A stretch of DNA of 64,000 bases, taken from assembly GCA_963774195.1 (NCBI GenBank), contig CAVZDY010000004.1, positions 1,240,001 through 1,304,000 on the forward strand. The letters run 5' to 3'. Of this stretch, positions 55,304-64,000 are shown piece after piece (position 1 is the stretch's first letter; each line of letters opens with the position of its first letter). The DNA is from Roseiarcus sp963774195 (GTDB lineage: Bacteria; Pseudomonadota; Alphaproteobacteria; Rhizobiales; Beijerinckiaceae). Made by a program: the position numbers and the translations under genes. The notes beneath the pieces are model-generated. The model was not told the origin of the DNA, searched no databases, and saw nothing but the letters and a program-made list of their open reading frames with translations.

Positions 55304-55483
55304 TCAACAGCCTGATAATTAAGCGTTTTCATGTCCGACCAATACCGCAGACCTGCAACGCCATTTTCAGCCGGGGCGCGCGCCCCTCAAGCTTGGCGGT
55401 CTATCCGATCAATGTTGAGCAACGCCTGGAATGGCGGAGGGGTCGCGAAACATATCGAGCCTCTGTCGACCAAAAAGATTGAA

Positions 55484-56392
55484 TTCAGGATCCCGATCTC
55501 TCCTACGTCCAGCTTTTTCTCTCTTGTCAGGTTCTTCAATTTCGCGCTCCGCCGACTTGGACGGCGCGCAGTATCAAAAGCGCCAGGCTGCTTGTCGTCG
55601 TCGGCGATCACTGCGATCTCGACGCGGTTCGCCGTGAGAACACTTGGAGTGAGGACTTCAACGTCGAATGGGAGCGGGTCCCCGACGAAATATTCAATGA
55701 ATTCCATTGGTTTGGAACAGCCAACTGGCGGCTTGCGATTCCTGCCGGCGATGCTGACGTCATTGTTCTCTCCGATGCCGACACCGTTCTGATGCGCGAC
55801 ATCGATCCTTTGCTCGCGGAAATTCCTTCGGACAGACCAGCAGTGCGCGGCCATATGGCTCATCTGCCGCCACCGTTGGGAATCAACACCCCTGCTCCGC
55901 GCGAATTGTGGCCCTGGCTGTTCAGTGAGTTCGACGTGTCGTGGCCGGCCCAGACCTATCGCTATTCAATGGACGTCGACGGAACACTCCCGATGTCTCC
56001 GGCTTATTTCAATCTCGGCTTCGTCGCGATGAACGCCAAGGCGCTCCCAGTCTTTGCTGCCGAGATCACGGATACCACTCGCCGCGTAATCGAGGTCGTC
56101 GACACCTCGATGCGGTGTCAGATTGCGCTGACCATCATCGCTCACCGGGCCGGCATCGATATTGGCACGCTTCCGGCGAGTTATAACGCGGCCAACGATC
56201 TCGCTCACCTTGCCGCGGGCTGTCTAACCGTCGATCAAGTTCGTGTTCTGCACTTCCTTAGGTTAGATGAAATTGATCGTGAAGAATTGCAGCCCCATCT
56301 CATCGGCGACATGTCTGTCCCGCATTCTCACGAATCCAGCCAATGTCGTCCTGCAGAATCTCGCACGCGAATATCGAGAGAGCTTGAGATGA
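55484..56392 (+). pseudogene. Glycosyltransferase with DxD motif (frameshifted, start unclear)
   Basis: The main frame includes LLVVVGDHCDLDAVRRENTW, then DADVIVLSDADTVLMRDIDPLL, in which DAD is a DxD metal/nucleotide-sugar site, and SPAYFNLGFVAMNAKAL. No ATG is available upstream of 55792, and the frame opens after a stop at 55481, so the true N-terminus is lost or frameshifted. Near 56310 another shift leads to the natural end RILTNPANVVLQNLAREYRESLR. The stop overlaps the start of the acyltransferase gene (ATGA). Confidence 0.65.
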
Positions 56393-56993
56393 ACCGCGGC
56401 GGCGCGCCCCGGGACTCAATAGTGAGTTCCTATCACGCGATGTTTTGGAAAGTCTCGGATTCGCGAGACTGGGCGAGGATGTCTTGATCCACAGCACGGC
56501 GGTAATCGTCGACTGCAGCAAGATCTCGATCGGCTCGCGCGTCAGGATCGACCCCTATGTCGTCATCTCCAATCGGGGCGGCGTCGAGTTCGGCGACAAC
56601 ATCCATATCGGCGGACATTCCGTGCTCGCGGGCAGGCGCGGCCGTTCACTTCGAGGATTTCGTGAGCATATCCCATCACGTCGGTATTTATACGTCCACC
56701 GACGATTTCAGCGGCCGCACGCTCAGCAATCCGACCATCAACGGCTTCGGAGCTGCTACGAACGGCTTCAATCAGCTTTGGCCGCCATTCCGGCGTCGGC
56801 GCCGCGAGTCTCATTCTCCCCGGAGCCAAGATTTGCTGAGGGTTCGATGTTAGGGGCAATGTCGCGCACCAGCCGGCCGCTGCGGCCGTGGACGACCTAT
56901 GCCGGGGTGCCGGCGCGGCGGCTTCGGGAGCGCCGACGGGATCTGTTAATCGACGAGCAAGCGTACCTTGCCTCGATAAGAGAGCTCGCTTGA
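56389..56993 (+). pseudogene. Hexapeptide-repeat acyltransferase (frameshifts)
   Basis: The left-handed beta-helix part reads GEDVLIHSTAVIVDCSKISI, GSRVRIDPYVVISNRGGVEFGDNIHIGGH and SISHHVGIYTSTDDFSGRTLSN in different frames, with the end VPARRLRERRRDLLIDEQ. At least three single-base shifts are seen: in the CCCCGGG run near 56410, near 56632 and near 56800. An intact protein of about 200 residues would O- or N-acetylate a sugar. It is translationally coupled to the glycosyltransferase before it. Confidence 0.7.
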
Positions 56994-57287
56994 TCGCCGC
57001 GCGACCCACAGATCAGCAGATCGACCACCGAACGAGCGATGTCACTCGCGTGACAAAATGCGTCTTCAGTGTGTCGAGTTGCTCCGGTTAGGACTCCTGG
57101 TCGAGCAAGACTCCGCGCGGCCTAGGTTCCATCACGAAAGCGCGAGTCGGCGAGGAAGGAAATCAATGCAAATTGCCTAGCGGAGTTCGCCGTGGGATAC
57201 GGCGTCCACGTTCGCGACGCCACGCGGTTTGCGGCAAGCCGTTCAACGCTGTTTTGCATTTCGGGCTCGCTGGGGGAATGTTGGTTC

Positions 57288-60200
57288 ATGTCGGACAGCC
57301 GAAACGGCGAGAAGGCAAAGCTCGCGCGAAAGAAACAGAACATAGAAAAGCTGATCGGCGCCTCCGGGCTTTTTCATGATCAGTTCTACGTTGCCCATCG
57401 CCCCGAGGCCGCCAGGGGCGCGCGGTCGCCGCTCGGTTATTTCATCGGCGTCGGCTTGGACGCCAATCATCAGCCGTCCGCGGACTTCGATCCGGCGCTC
57501 TATTTCAAGATGTATCCTGATGTCGCGGCCTCGGGCCAATCGGCGCTGCTGCACTACATAAGGACGGGCCGCGCCGAGGGACGGCGTCAGCCCAACGATC
57601 AGGCAAGGCTGACGTTCAAGATTGAAAAGTCCGGCTTGTTCGACGCGGATTTCTACGTCTCTCGCCATGCCGAAGCCGTGTCGACTGGACGGACGCCTCT
57701 CGATTCTTTCATCGCGGTGGGATTGAAGGCCAATCATCAGCCGTCCGCCGATTTCGATCCGGCGGTCTATCTCGCGATGTATCCGGATGTCGCGGCCTCG
57801 GGCCAACCGGCGCTGCTTCACTATCTCACGACTGGTCGCAACGAGGGGCGGCGACAGCCGGACGAACAGGGCAGGCTGGCGTTCAAGATCGAAAACTCGG
57901 GTCTGTTCGACGCGGATTTCTACCTCGCTCGATATCCTGAAGCTCGCCGCCAGCGGACGCGCTCCGCTCGATTATTTTTTCGAGGTGGGACTGGAGGCCA
58001 ATCATCAACCCTCCGCGGAGTTCGATCCGGCGCTCTATCTCGAGATGTATCGAGACGTCGCGGCCGACGGGCAGCCCGCTCTACTCCACTATATTCGGCG
58101 CGGAGCTGCCGAGGGACGACGGAAGCCCAACGAAGCGGCAGGTATCGCTTCTAATATTGAAAAGTCCGGCCTGTTTGATGTGGCGTTTTACGCTAGTCTT
58201 CATCCCGAAGCCACGACGGCTGGCCGGACGCCTCTCGATTATTTCATCGACGTGGGCCTGAAGGCCAATCATCAGCCCTGCGCGGACTTCGATCCGGCGC
58301 TCTACTTCGAGATGTATCCCGACGTCGCGGCCTTGGGGGAACCTGCGGTGCTGCACTACATCTATCGTGGTCGCACCGAGAGAAGGCGAAAGCCTAACGA
58401 ACAAGCCAGACTCGCGAACAAGATCGAAAAATCCGGCCTGTTCGATGCCGATTTCTACGCCGCCCTCTATCCTGAAGTTTCTAAAGGCCGATGCATTAGA
58501 TGCACTTCTTGGAAGTCGGCGCTTTGGAAGGCCGTCGCCCATCGATCGAATTTGATCCGCGCGGCTACCTCATGCTGAACGAGGACGTTCGCAACGCCGG
58601 CATCGAGCCGCTGCGGCACTACGTCGAGCGCGGGATGTTCGAAAATCGCGCCATGCCGTCGTCGCGATTCGACCGTGCCAGGCTCATGGAGGCGAGAGAG
58701 CGCATCGCCGCCTCGGGGTTGTTCGACGCCGAATTCTACCTGTCGGCCAATCCGGTGGCGCACTCGCAGCGCGTCGATCCGATCCTGCACTACCTCCTCG
58801 AGGGCGCCGCTACCTACCAAGACCCGTCGCCGACCTTCTGCACTGTCGCTTACGCCATGCAGAACCCAGAGGTCATCGACGCGCGGGAGCCGGCACTGCT
58901 TCATTATCTTCGCCGCGGCGTCGGCTCTCCGCTGCCCCGCAGCGTCGACGAGGTGCGGCGATCGCGGCCGCTTTACGGTCAACGCCTCCGCGATGAGGGC
59001 GTAACGCTCGCCCGAATGGCGGCCGGCTCGTTCTTTGCGCGAAACGGTTTCACGTTCGAGGCGTCAGGGCCGACAACCTACGTTCCGGACGCAGTCAGCG
59101 CGCTGGCAAAACGTGAACCGTCGCTCCAGATTGACGCACGCGCGCCCGACGTGTCGATTGTCATTCCCGTCTATGGGCAAGTCCCCTTCGTCCTCGCGTG
59201 CCTCGAGTTCCTCGCGGGTCACCGCAGCCGCTATTCCGTAGAAATTATCATCGCGGACGACGCTTCGCCGGCCGGAGTATCGAACCGACCTGATTCAGTC
59301 CATTCCATGGGTCCGTTACCACCGAAGCCCGAAGAACCTCGGCTTCCTCGACAATTGCAACGCAGCCGCCGAGCTGGCTCGCGGGCGGTATATCGTTCTT
59401 CTCAATAGCGACACTTGGGTGGTCGATGGTTGGCTCGACGAACTGATCGGCTCCTTCGATCTTTTCCCCAAAGCGGGATTCGTCGGCTCGAAGCTTCTCA
59501 ACCCGGATGGCTCGCTGCAGGAGGCGGGCGGTCTCTATTGGTCTGACGGCACGGCGTGGAACTATGGCCGCGGCGCCGATTCGTGCGATCCGCGCTACAA
59601 TTTCGCGCGCCGGGTCGACTGGCTGTCCGGCGCCGCGATCGCACTGCCGATGGCGGTCTGGAACGCGCTCGGCGGATTCGATCCGGCCTACCGGCCGGCA
59701 TATTGTGAGGACACCGATTTGGCGTTCCGCGTCCGCGATAGCGGACGCGAGGTCTGGTATCAACCGCTTTCGTGCGTAGTGCACTTCGAGGGCATGACGC
59801 ACGGCCGTGATGAGACGGCAGGAATCAAGGCCTATCAGGTCGCCAACCTCAAGCGGCTTCAACAGCGTTGGAAGGACCGGCTGCCCGGCAAACGCGAAGG
59901 CGGCGTGGAGCCGGATCGTGAAGCCAACCGTTCGGCCGAGAAGACGATGCTGGTCATCGACGCCCAGACGCACACGCCCGATCGCGACGCGGGGTCGGTA
60001 ATCGGCTGGCAAATGACGAAAGCCTTTCGCGAGCTCGGCTTTCATCAGACCTACGTGGCGCTCGACGATTTTCGGCCGCTCGGCGACTACACCAAGGCCT
60101 ATCAGCGGGTCGGCGTGCAGACGCTGCACAGCCCGTTCTTCAACAATTTTGACGACGTCCTGCGCTTCAGGAACGATTTCGATTACGTCTTGGTGTCACG

Positions 60201-61152
60201 CTACCATGTCGCCCAAGAGGTGATCGATCGTATTCGGGCGCATATGCCCACCACTCGGATCATCTTCGTGCCGGCCGATCTTCATCACCTCCGGATGGAG
60301 CGCCAAGCGCTGCTCGAGAAGGATGGGACGTTGCGCGTCCAGGCAACGCGGGTGAAGACGGAGGAGTTGCGCGTTTTCTCCCAAGTCGACTGCAGCATCC
60401 CGCACACGCCGGTCGAGAAGAACTTGATTCGGCAAGAGCTGCCGATGTTGCACGACAACATCGTCGTGTTTCCCTGGATCGCCACTCCGGTCGAGAGTTC
60501 GGCGGAATTGGGCCCGCGCAAGGACATCATGTTCCTCGGCGGCTTTCCCCATACGCCGAACGTCGACGCCGCGGTGTTCTTTGTCAGGGAGGTGTGGCCT
60601 CTCCTGGTTGATCGGCTGCCAAGCGACGCGCGATTCGTCGCAGTCGGCGCGTCGCCGCCCGACGTCGTTCGTTCGCTGGCGTCGGAGCGCATCGTCGTCA
60701 CGGGTCAGGTTCCGCGTCTCGAGCCTCATTTCGCGCAAAGCCGCGTATTCGTCGCCCCGCTGCGCTTTGGCGCCGGCATCAAAGGCAAAGTGATCGAGAG
60801 CCTATCCCATGGGGTGCCGACGGTCGCGAGCACCATAGCGGTCGAGGGAATCGGGCTCACGGACGGCGAAAACTGCTTCGTCGCCGACACGCCCGAGGCG
60901 ATGGCCGAGGCGGTGCTGCGCCTCTACGCCGACCCGGAAGCGTGGACGCGAATGCGAGAGGCAGGCTTCCGCTTCGTCGACGAGAACTATTCGTGGCGCC
61001 GGGCTATGGAGCTCTGCCAACACGCGCTTGACGTCGCCGATGAAACCTGGATTGAACGTGAAGCCCGCGCGCGAGCGACCTGGCTGAAGGGCTTGGCTCA
61101 GGCTGCGAGGCGAGAAGGGATAGACGCTAGCGGCGCTGCGTCCTTCGGGTAA
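57288..61152 (+). pseudogene. Giant YPDV-repeat - GT2 - GT4 glycosyltransferase (several frameshifts)
   Basis: Reassembled, this is a ~1285-residue protein. Residues ~20-620 are tandem ~96-residue units made of GLFDADFY-type and FDPALYxxMYPDVAA-type halves with GRxEGRR linkers. A GT2 domain follows (DVSIVIPVYGQVPFVLACLE, IIADDAS, GRYIVLLNSDTWV as the DxD region, GFDPAYRPAYCEDTDLAFR). The C-terminus is a GT4-like domain (DIMFLGGFPHTPNVDAAVFF, then FVAPLRFGAGIKGKVIESLS and GVPTVAST). Shifts are near 57945, 58480-58499 and 59268. It probably builds a large surface glycan. Confidence 0.75.
57390..58470 (+). repeat. Tandem ~290-bp repeats encoding YPDV units
   Basis: At least four units share blocks such as GGCCAATCATCAGCC and GATGTATCC-GATGTCGCGGCC at a regular spacing of about 290 bases. 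The identity is high enough for slippage or recombination, which could change the repeat number. Confidence 0.75.
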
Positions 61153-61305
61153 TAGACGTAAAAAGTTCGCGGACCCACCGTAAAGAGGGTCAAGTCTTTG
61201 CCTCAAGTCGGTAATACGGAGTGCTTTCATCGTAAACGTTGAGTTGCTATACTGAAGGTTCGGTGCCGCAAATATATATAACACTCAAAGTACGAGCAGT
61301 GCTCC

Positions 61306-62317
61306 ATGTCGCATAACGTGCAAGCTGAACTAGAGAAAGTCGTAGTCCTGATGTATCGGGGGATACTACGCCGCGATCCGAGCATGTCGGAGCGGCAGTA
61401 TTTTGCGGATCGTCTATTGAACGGAGAATTGTTCGCCGTTGTTATGAGCGAATTTATAGAGTGTGATGAATTTAAGAGCGTTGTGAAATCGTTTGTTCCA
61501 CCTGGGCACTTCTACTCTCCGATCGTTAAACCGGAAGACGCGCGCGCGCATTTAAGTCGTTTCGAGAAGGGTCCCGTCCCAGACGTTCTTCCTGGAATTC
61601 AGATCGATAAGAACAATATGATCAAGGAATGGAACGCGCTGCTGCCCTTCTTGGGCGACATTCCGTTCCAAGAACAGAAGTCAGGGTCGACGCGGTATCA
61701 ATTCGACAATCCTGCTTACTCATGGGGGGACGGTAGCATTTTGCATGCAATGTTGCGATGCTATCGTCCGCGACGCCTTATCGAAATTGGAAGCGGGTGG
61801 TCATCCGTTTGCGCTCTAGATACAATTGAAAAATATCTAGGCGGTGAATGCGAGGTGTTGTTCGTGGAGCCGTACCCCGAATTGCTCAACAGCTTGGTGG
61901 GCGCTACGTCCGTCAGAACAAACGTCCTCGACATGCCGGTGCAACAGGTGCCACTGGAAACCTTTGACACTTTGCAAGCTGGGGATTTCCTGTTTATCGA
62001 ATTCAACCCATGTTCTAAAGACGGGCAGCGACGTATGTCATGAATTGTTTGAGATCCTCCCGCGCTTGCGGCCCGGGGTGTTTGTCCATATCCACGACAT
62101 GTTCTGGCCCTTCGAGTATCCTCGTGAGTGGGTTGTGGACGACAATCGCTCGTGGAATGAACTCTATGCGGTCAGGGCCCTTTTAACTGACTGCAACGCT
62201 TGGAGGATCGTATTTTTCAACGATTATTTCGTGAGAGTGGCTCGTCCAGAGATTGAAGCCAATTACCCGCAGTTCTTACGAAATTCCGGCGGAGCTCTTT
62301 GGCTTCAACGCAGTTAG
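61306..62317 (+). pseudogene. DUF4214-like plus class I methyltransferase (one frameshift)
   Basis: The N-terminus VVLMYRGILRRDPSMSERQYFADRLL resembles DUF4214 repeats of surface proteins. The methyltransferase has LIEIGSGWSSVCALDTIEKYL (SAM motif I) and LFVEPYPELLN; it is of the Methyltransf_24 type common in rhamnan/O-antigen clusters. A shift near 62010 breaks FLFIE from STHVLKTGSDVCHELFEILP, and the end RSWNELYAVRALL to GGALWLQRS is in the other frame. The composition is less GC-rich than that of the backbone genes. Confidence 0.7.
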
Positions 62318-62532
62318 ACTGGCGCGGCTGAAAAGGTAGCCTGAGTATCTTGCGGAGCACCGGCCATCGATAAGTCGCTGCGGTGATCCGCACGGACAGG
62401 CAACTTTCTTTCAATTTCGTTGAAGCTCGCGTCCCGACGCGTGGCGTACACAAAACAGGCACCGCCGTCGGTCGCGACCGCAACGTCCGCAAGCCCGGAA
62501 CGCTGGGCCATGACTCCCCTTCACGGTCATAT

Positions 62533-63942
62533 CTACCGCGTGACGTCAATTGTGACTGCTGGTGTGACAAGTGTGCCTGCTTGGTCGGTGATCGTCACGC
62601 TCTTCACGCCTGGCGAGGAGCTTATCGAATCCGGAAGGGCGGCGTTGGCGCCACTGCTGGATACATTTGTCTCGAGTTGTTGGCCGTCCAAAACAATGTG
62701 ACTGCCGCGCGGCGCCGGATGGGAAAACTGGACCCACATGAAGGATCGTCCATCCGGTTGAACGTTGAATTTCTCGCCGACGCGCAGCGTTCGGGGACCA
62801 TAGTTTGTGATTGCGATCGGTTGTGGGAAAATTGCCTGCTGGACGTCGGCTGCGAAGAAGTAAGCAATTCCAAGAGCGACGCCTACCAGCGACGTCGACG
62901 CCAAAAGGGATCCGAAGCGTTTCGCAATCGCTCGAGGGGCCGAGTATCTCAGGTCGAGCGCGGGACGCTCGATATAGTGATACGACGTCGCCGCCAGCAG
63001 GAACGACAGAGGAATATCGATAGCCGCTCTTTCCAGATCGGGGACATGCAGCCTGAGCAGCGCAATCAGGATCGGATAGTGCCAGAGATAGAGGCCGTAT
63101 GAGATCCGCCCGACGTAGACGAGCGTGGGAACGCTGAGCCCGGAAGTCAGCAGCGAATCCGGCGCGTCTCGCGCGCCGAGGACCAACAAAGCGGCAGCGA
63201 TGTTGATGAAACTTGCCGTATTCGCCGTCCATCCAGGAGGCGTTGCGACGAAAGCCAGCAGGGCGAGAGCCCCTAAAACCGCAAAGACTGCGGTCAGCTT
63301 TGGCGCGAACTGCTCGGGGCGAAAGGTGGCGAGCGCGCAGCCGAGCAGGAGACCGTCGCAATGCGTATCGAAGCCATTGTACAAGCGCGCGTAATCGGCG
63401 CCGTCCAGCGCCAGGAATTGTCGCCAGATCACGCATCCCGCCAGGAGAATGAGTGCGACGCCGCGGACGGCGCCTTTGCCGCCAACTCTCAGGGCAAAAT
63501 AAAAGAGCGCTGGCCAAAGGAGATAGAATTGCTCCTCCACGGCGAGCGACCAGGTGTTGCCAAGGTACGACGCTGCGTCTGACGGAAAGGCCCTGCACCA
63601 ATTGGACACGTACAGAAGCGCGGCGATGACGTCCTGCGTGGCTTGGCGTGTGTCGCCGACTACCGCCGAATATGCGACTAGCGCGCCGCAGACCAAGACC
63701 AAGGCGGGAAACAGACGCAACCAACGGCGCCAATAGAAGGCGCCGATCGGCACGCTCAGTTTCGCGTCATGAAACAAAACGAGTGTGATGAGGTATCCGC
63801 TCAAGACAAAGAAAATGTCGACGCCGACGTTGCCGTTGATCTGAGGGACGACGTGCCCGAGCATCACCGTCACAACAGCAACACCACGAACGCCATCCAG
63901 CGCTGGGATATAACGAACTGATCCCCCTACTGGGCGCTGCAA
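62533..63942 (-). CDS. OafA/YrhL-type membrane acyltransferase
   Basis: 469 residues. ALDGVRGVAVVTVMLGHVVP at the N-terminus has the catalytic His in an LGH context; VDIFFVLSGYLIT and TWSLAVEEQFYLLWP are the next Acyltransf_3 motifs. Ten or so membrane helices follow up to residue ~370. The last ~95 residues form a beta-rich periplasmic domain (PRTLRVGEKFNVQPDG onward). It acetylates or acylates surface polysaccharide. This gene is intact, unlike most of its neighbours, and faces the methyltransferase gene. Confidence 0.88.
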   Translation of the reverse strand: MQRPVGGSVRYIPALDGVRGVAVVTVMLGHVVPQINGNVGVDIFFVLSGYLITLVLFHDAKLSVPIGAFYWRRWLRLFPALVLVCGALVAYSAVVGDTRQATQDVIAALLYVSNWCRAFPSDAASYLGNTWSLAVEEQFYLLWPALFYFALRVGGKGAVRGVALILLAGCVIWRQFLALDGADYARLYNGFDTHCDGLLLGCALATFRPEQFAPKLTAVFAVLGALALLAFVATPPGWTANTASFINIAAALLVLGARDAPDSLLTSGLSVPTLVYVGRISYGLYLWHYPILIALLRLHVPDLERAAIDIPLSFLLAATSYHYIERPALDLRYSAPRAIAKRFGSLLASTSLVGVALGIAYFFAADVQQAIFPQPIAITNYGPRTLRVGEKFNVQPDGRSFMWVQFSHPAPRGSHIVLDGQQLETNVSSSGANAALPDSISSSPGVKSVTITDQAGTLVTPAVTIDVTR

Positions 63943-64000
63943 AGTCGTCTCGCTATTCGGCTTACGTTTGGGAGACCGATAGCGGAAGCGCTGGCGCCCG

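Noticed and set aside
57390..58470. CRISPR-like regularity of repeats
   Set aside because: Units are ~290 bp, coding and contiguous, with no spacers; they encode protein repeats.

Overview
The window is high-GC DNA from an alphaproteobacterium, most likely a Hyphomicrobiales member of the Beijerinckiaceae/Methylocystaceae type. The support is indirect: alpha-type gene content (ftsY next to ispZ/yciB, a LysR regulator divergent from a DUF1127 gene), a cytochrome P460, malate synthase A, and several families of REP-like palindromes. No taxonomic marker such as rRNA is present, so this is an inference.

Positions 1-33.8 kb are chromosomal backbone with intact genes. They hold a partial ICMT-like methyltransferase, a nucleoside deaminase, cytochrome P460, YchF, a lytic transglycosylase, an MFS permease, an O-methyltransferase, an MBL hydrolase, pirin, an OmpR-type regulator, malate synthase, DUF1127/LysR, an RluA-type pseudouridine synthase, FtsY-YciB, a methyltransferase, a haloperoxidase-type hydrolase, HtpG, a D-Ala-D-Ala carboxypeptidase, two copies of a LemA+TPM gene pair, and IlvC. 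A TetR/SDR/monooxygenase islet (11.3-13.8 kb) is flanked by 250-bp direct repeats that copy the end of the pirin gene.

A tRNA-Lys(CTT) at 33.76 kb marks the start of an accessory region reaching to about 45 kb. It contains an excisionase-like HTH protein, a probable HUH rolling-circle replication initiator, a DUF927 helicase, a protein with a Tudor-like C-terminus, a DUF3768 protein, a minimal tyrosine recombinase, and a graveyard of IS6, ISL3, IS66, IS21-like and ISAs1/IS4-like remnants. The tRNA-adjacent part looks like a satellite-type integrated element that has lost its tRNA-proximal integrase.

From 45 to 64 kb lies a surface-glycan and lipid cluster. It starts with a UbiA prenyltransferase translationally overlapped by an exported protein with QW and DxDDTA signatures of class II terpene cyclases, next to a GT-C-like membrane protein. 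It continues with a sulfotransferase/coiled-coil/YPDV-repeat protein, a T2SS-like GspC fragment, two beta-helix exoproteins, a DegT aminotransferase, a glycosyltransferase, a hexapeptide acyltransferase, a very large YPDV-repeat-GT2-GT4 protein, a methyltransferase and an OafA-type acyltransferase. Nearly every gene from 49 to 62 kb is interrupted by one or more single-base frameshifts, whereas the first 34 kb shows none in its main genes. Either this cluster is decaying or the assembly is poor there.
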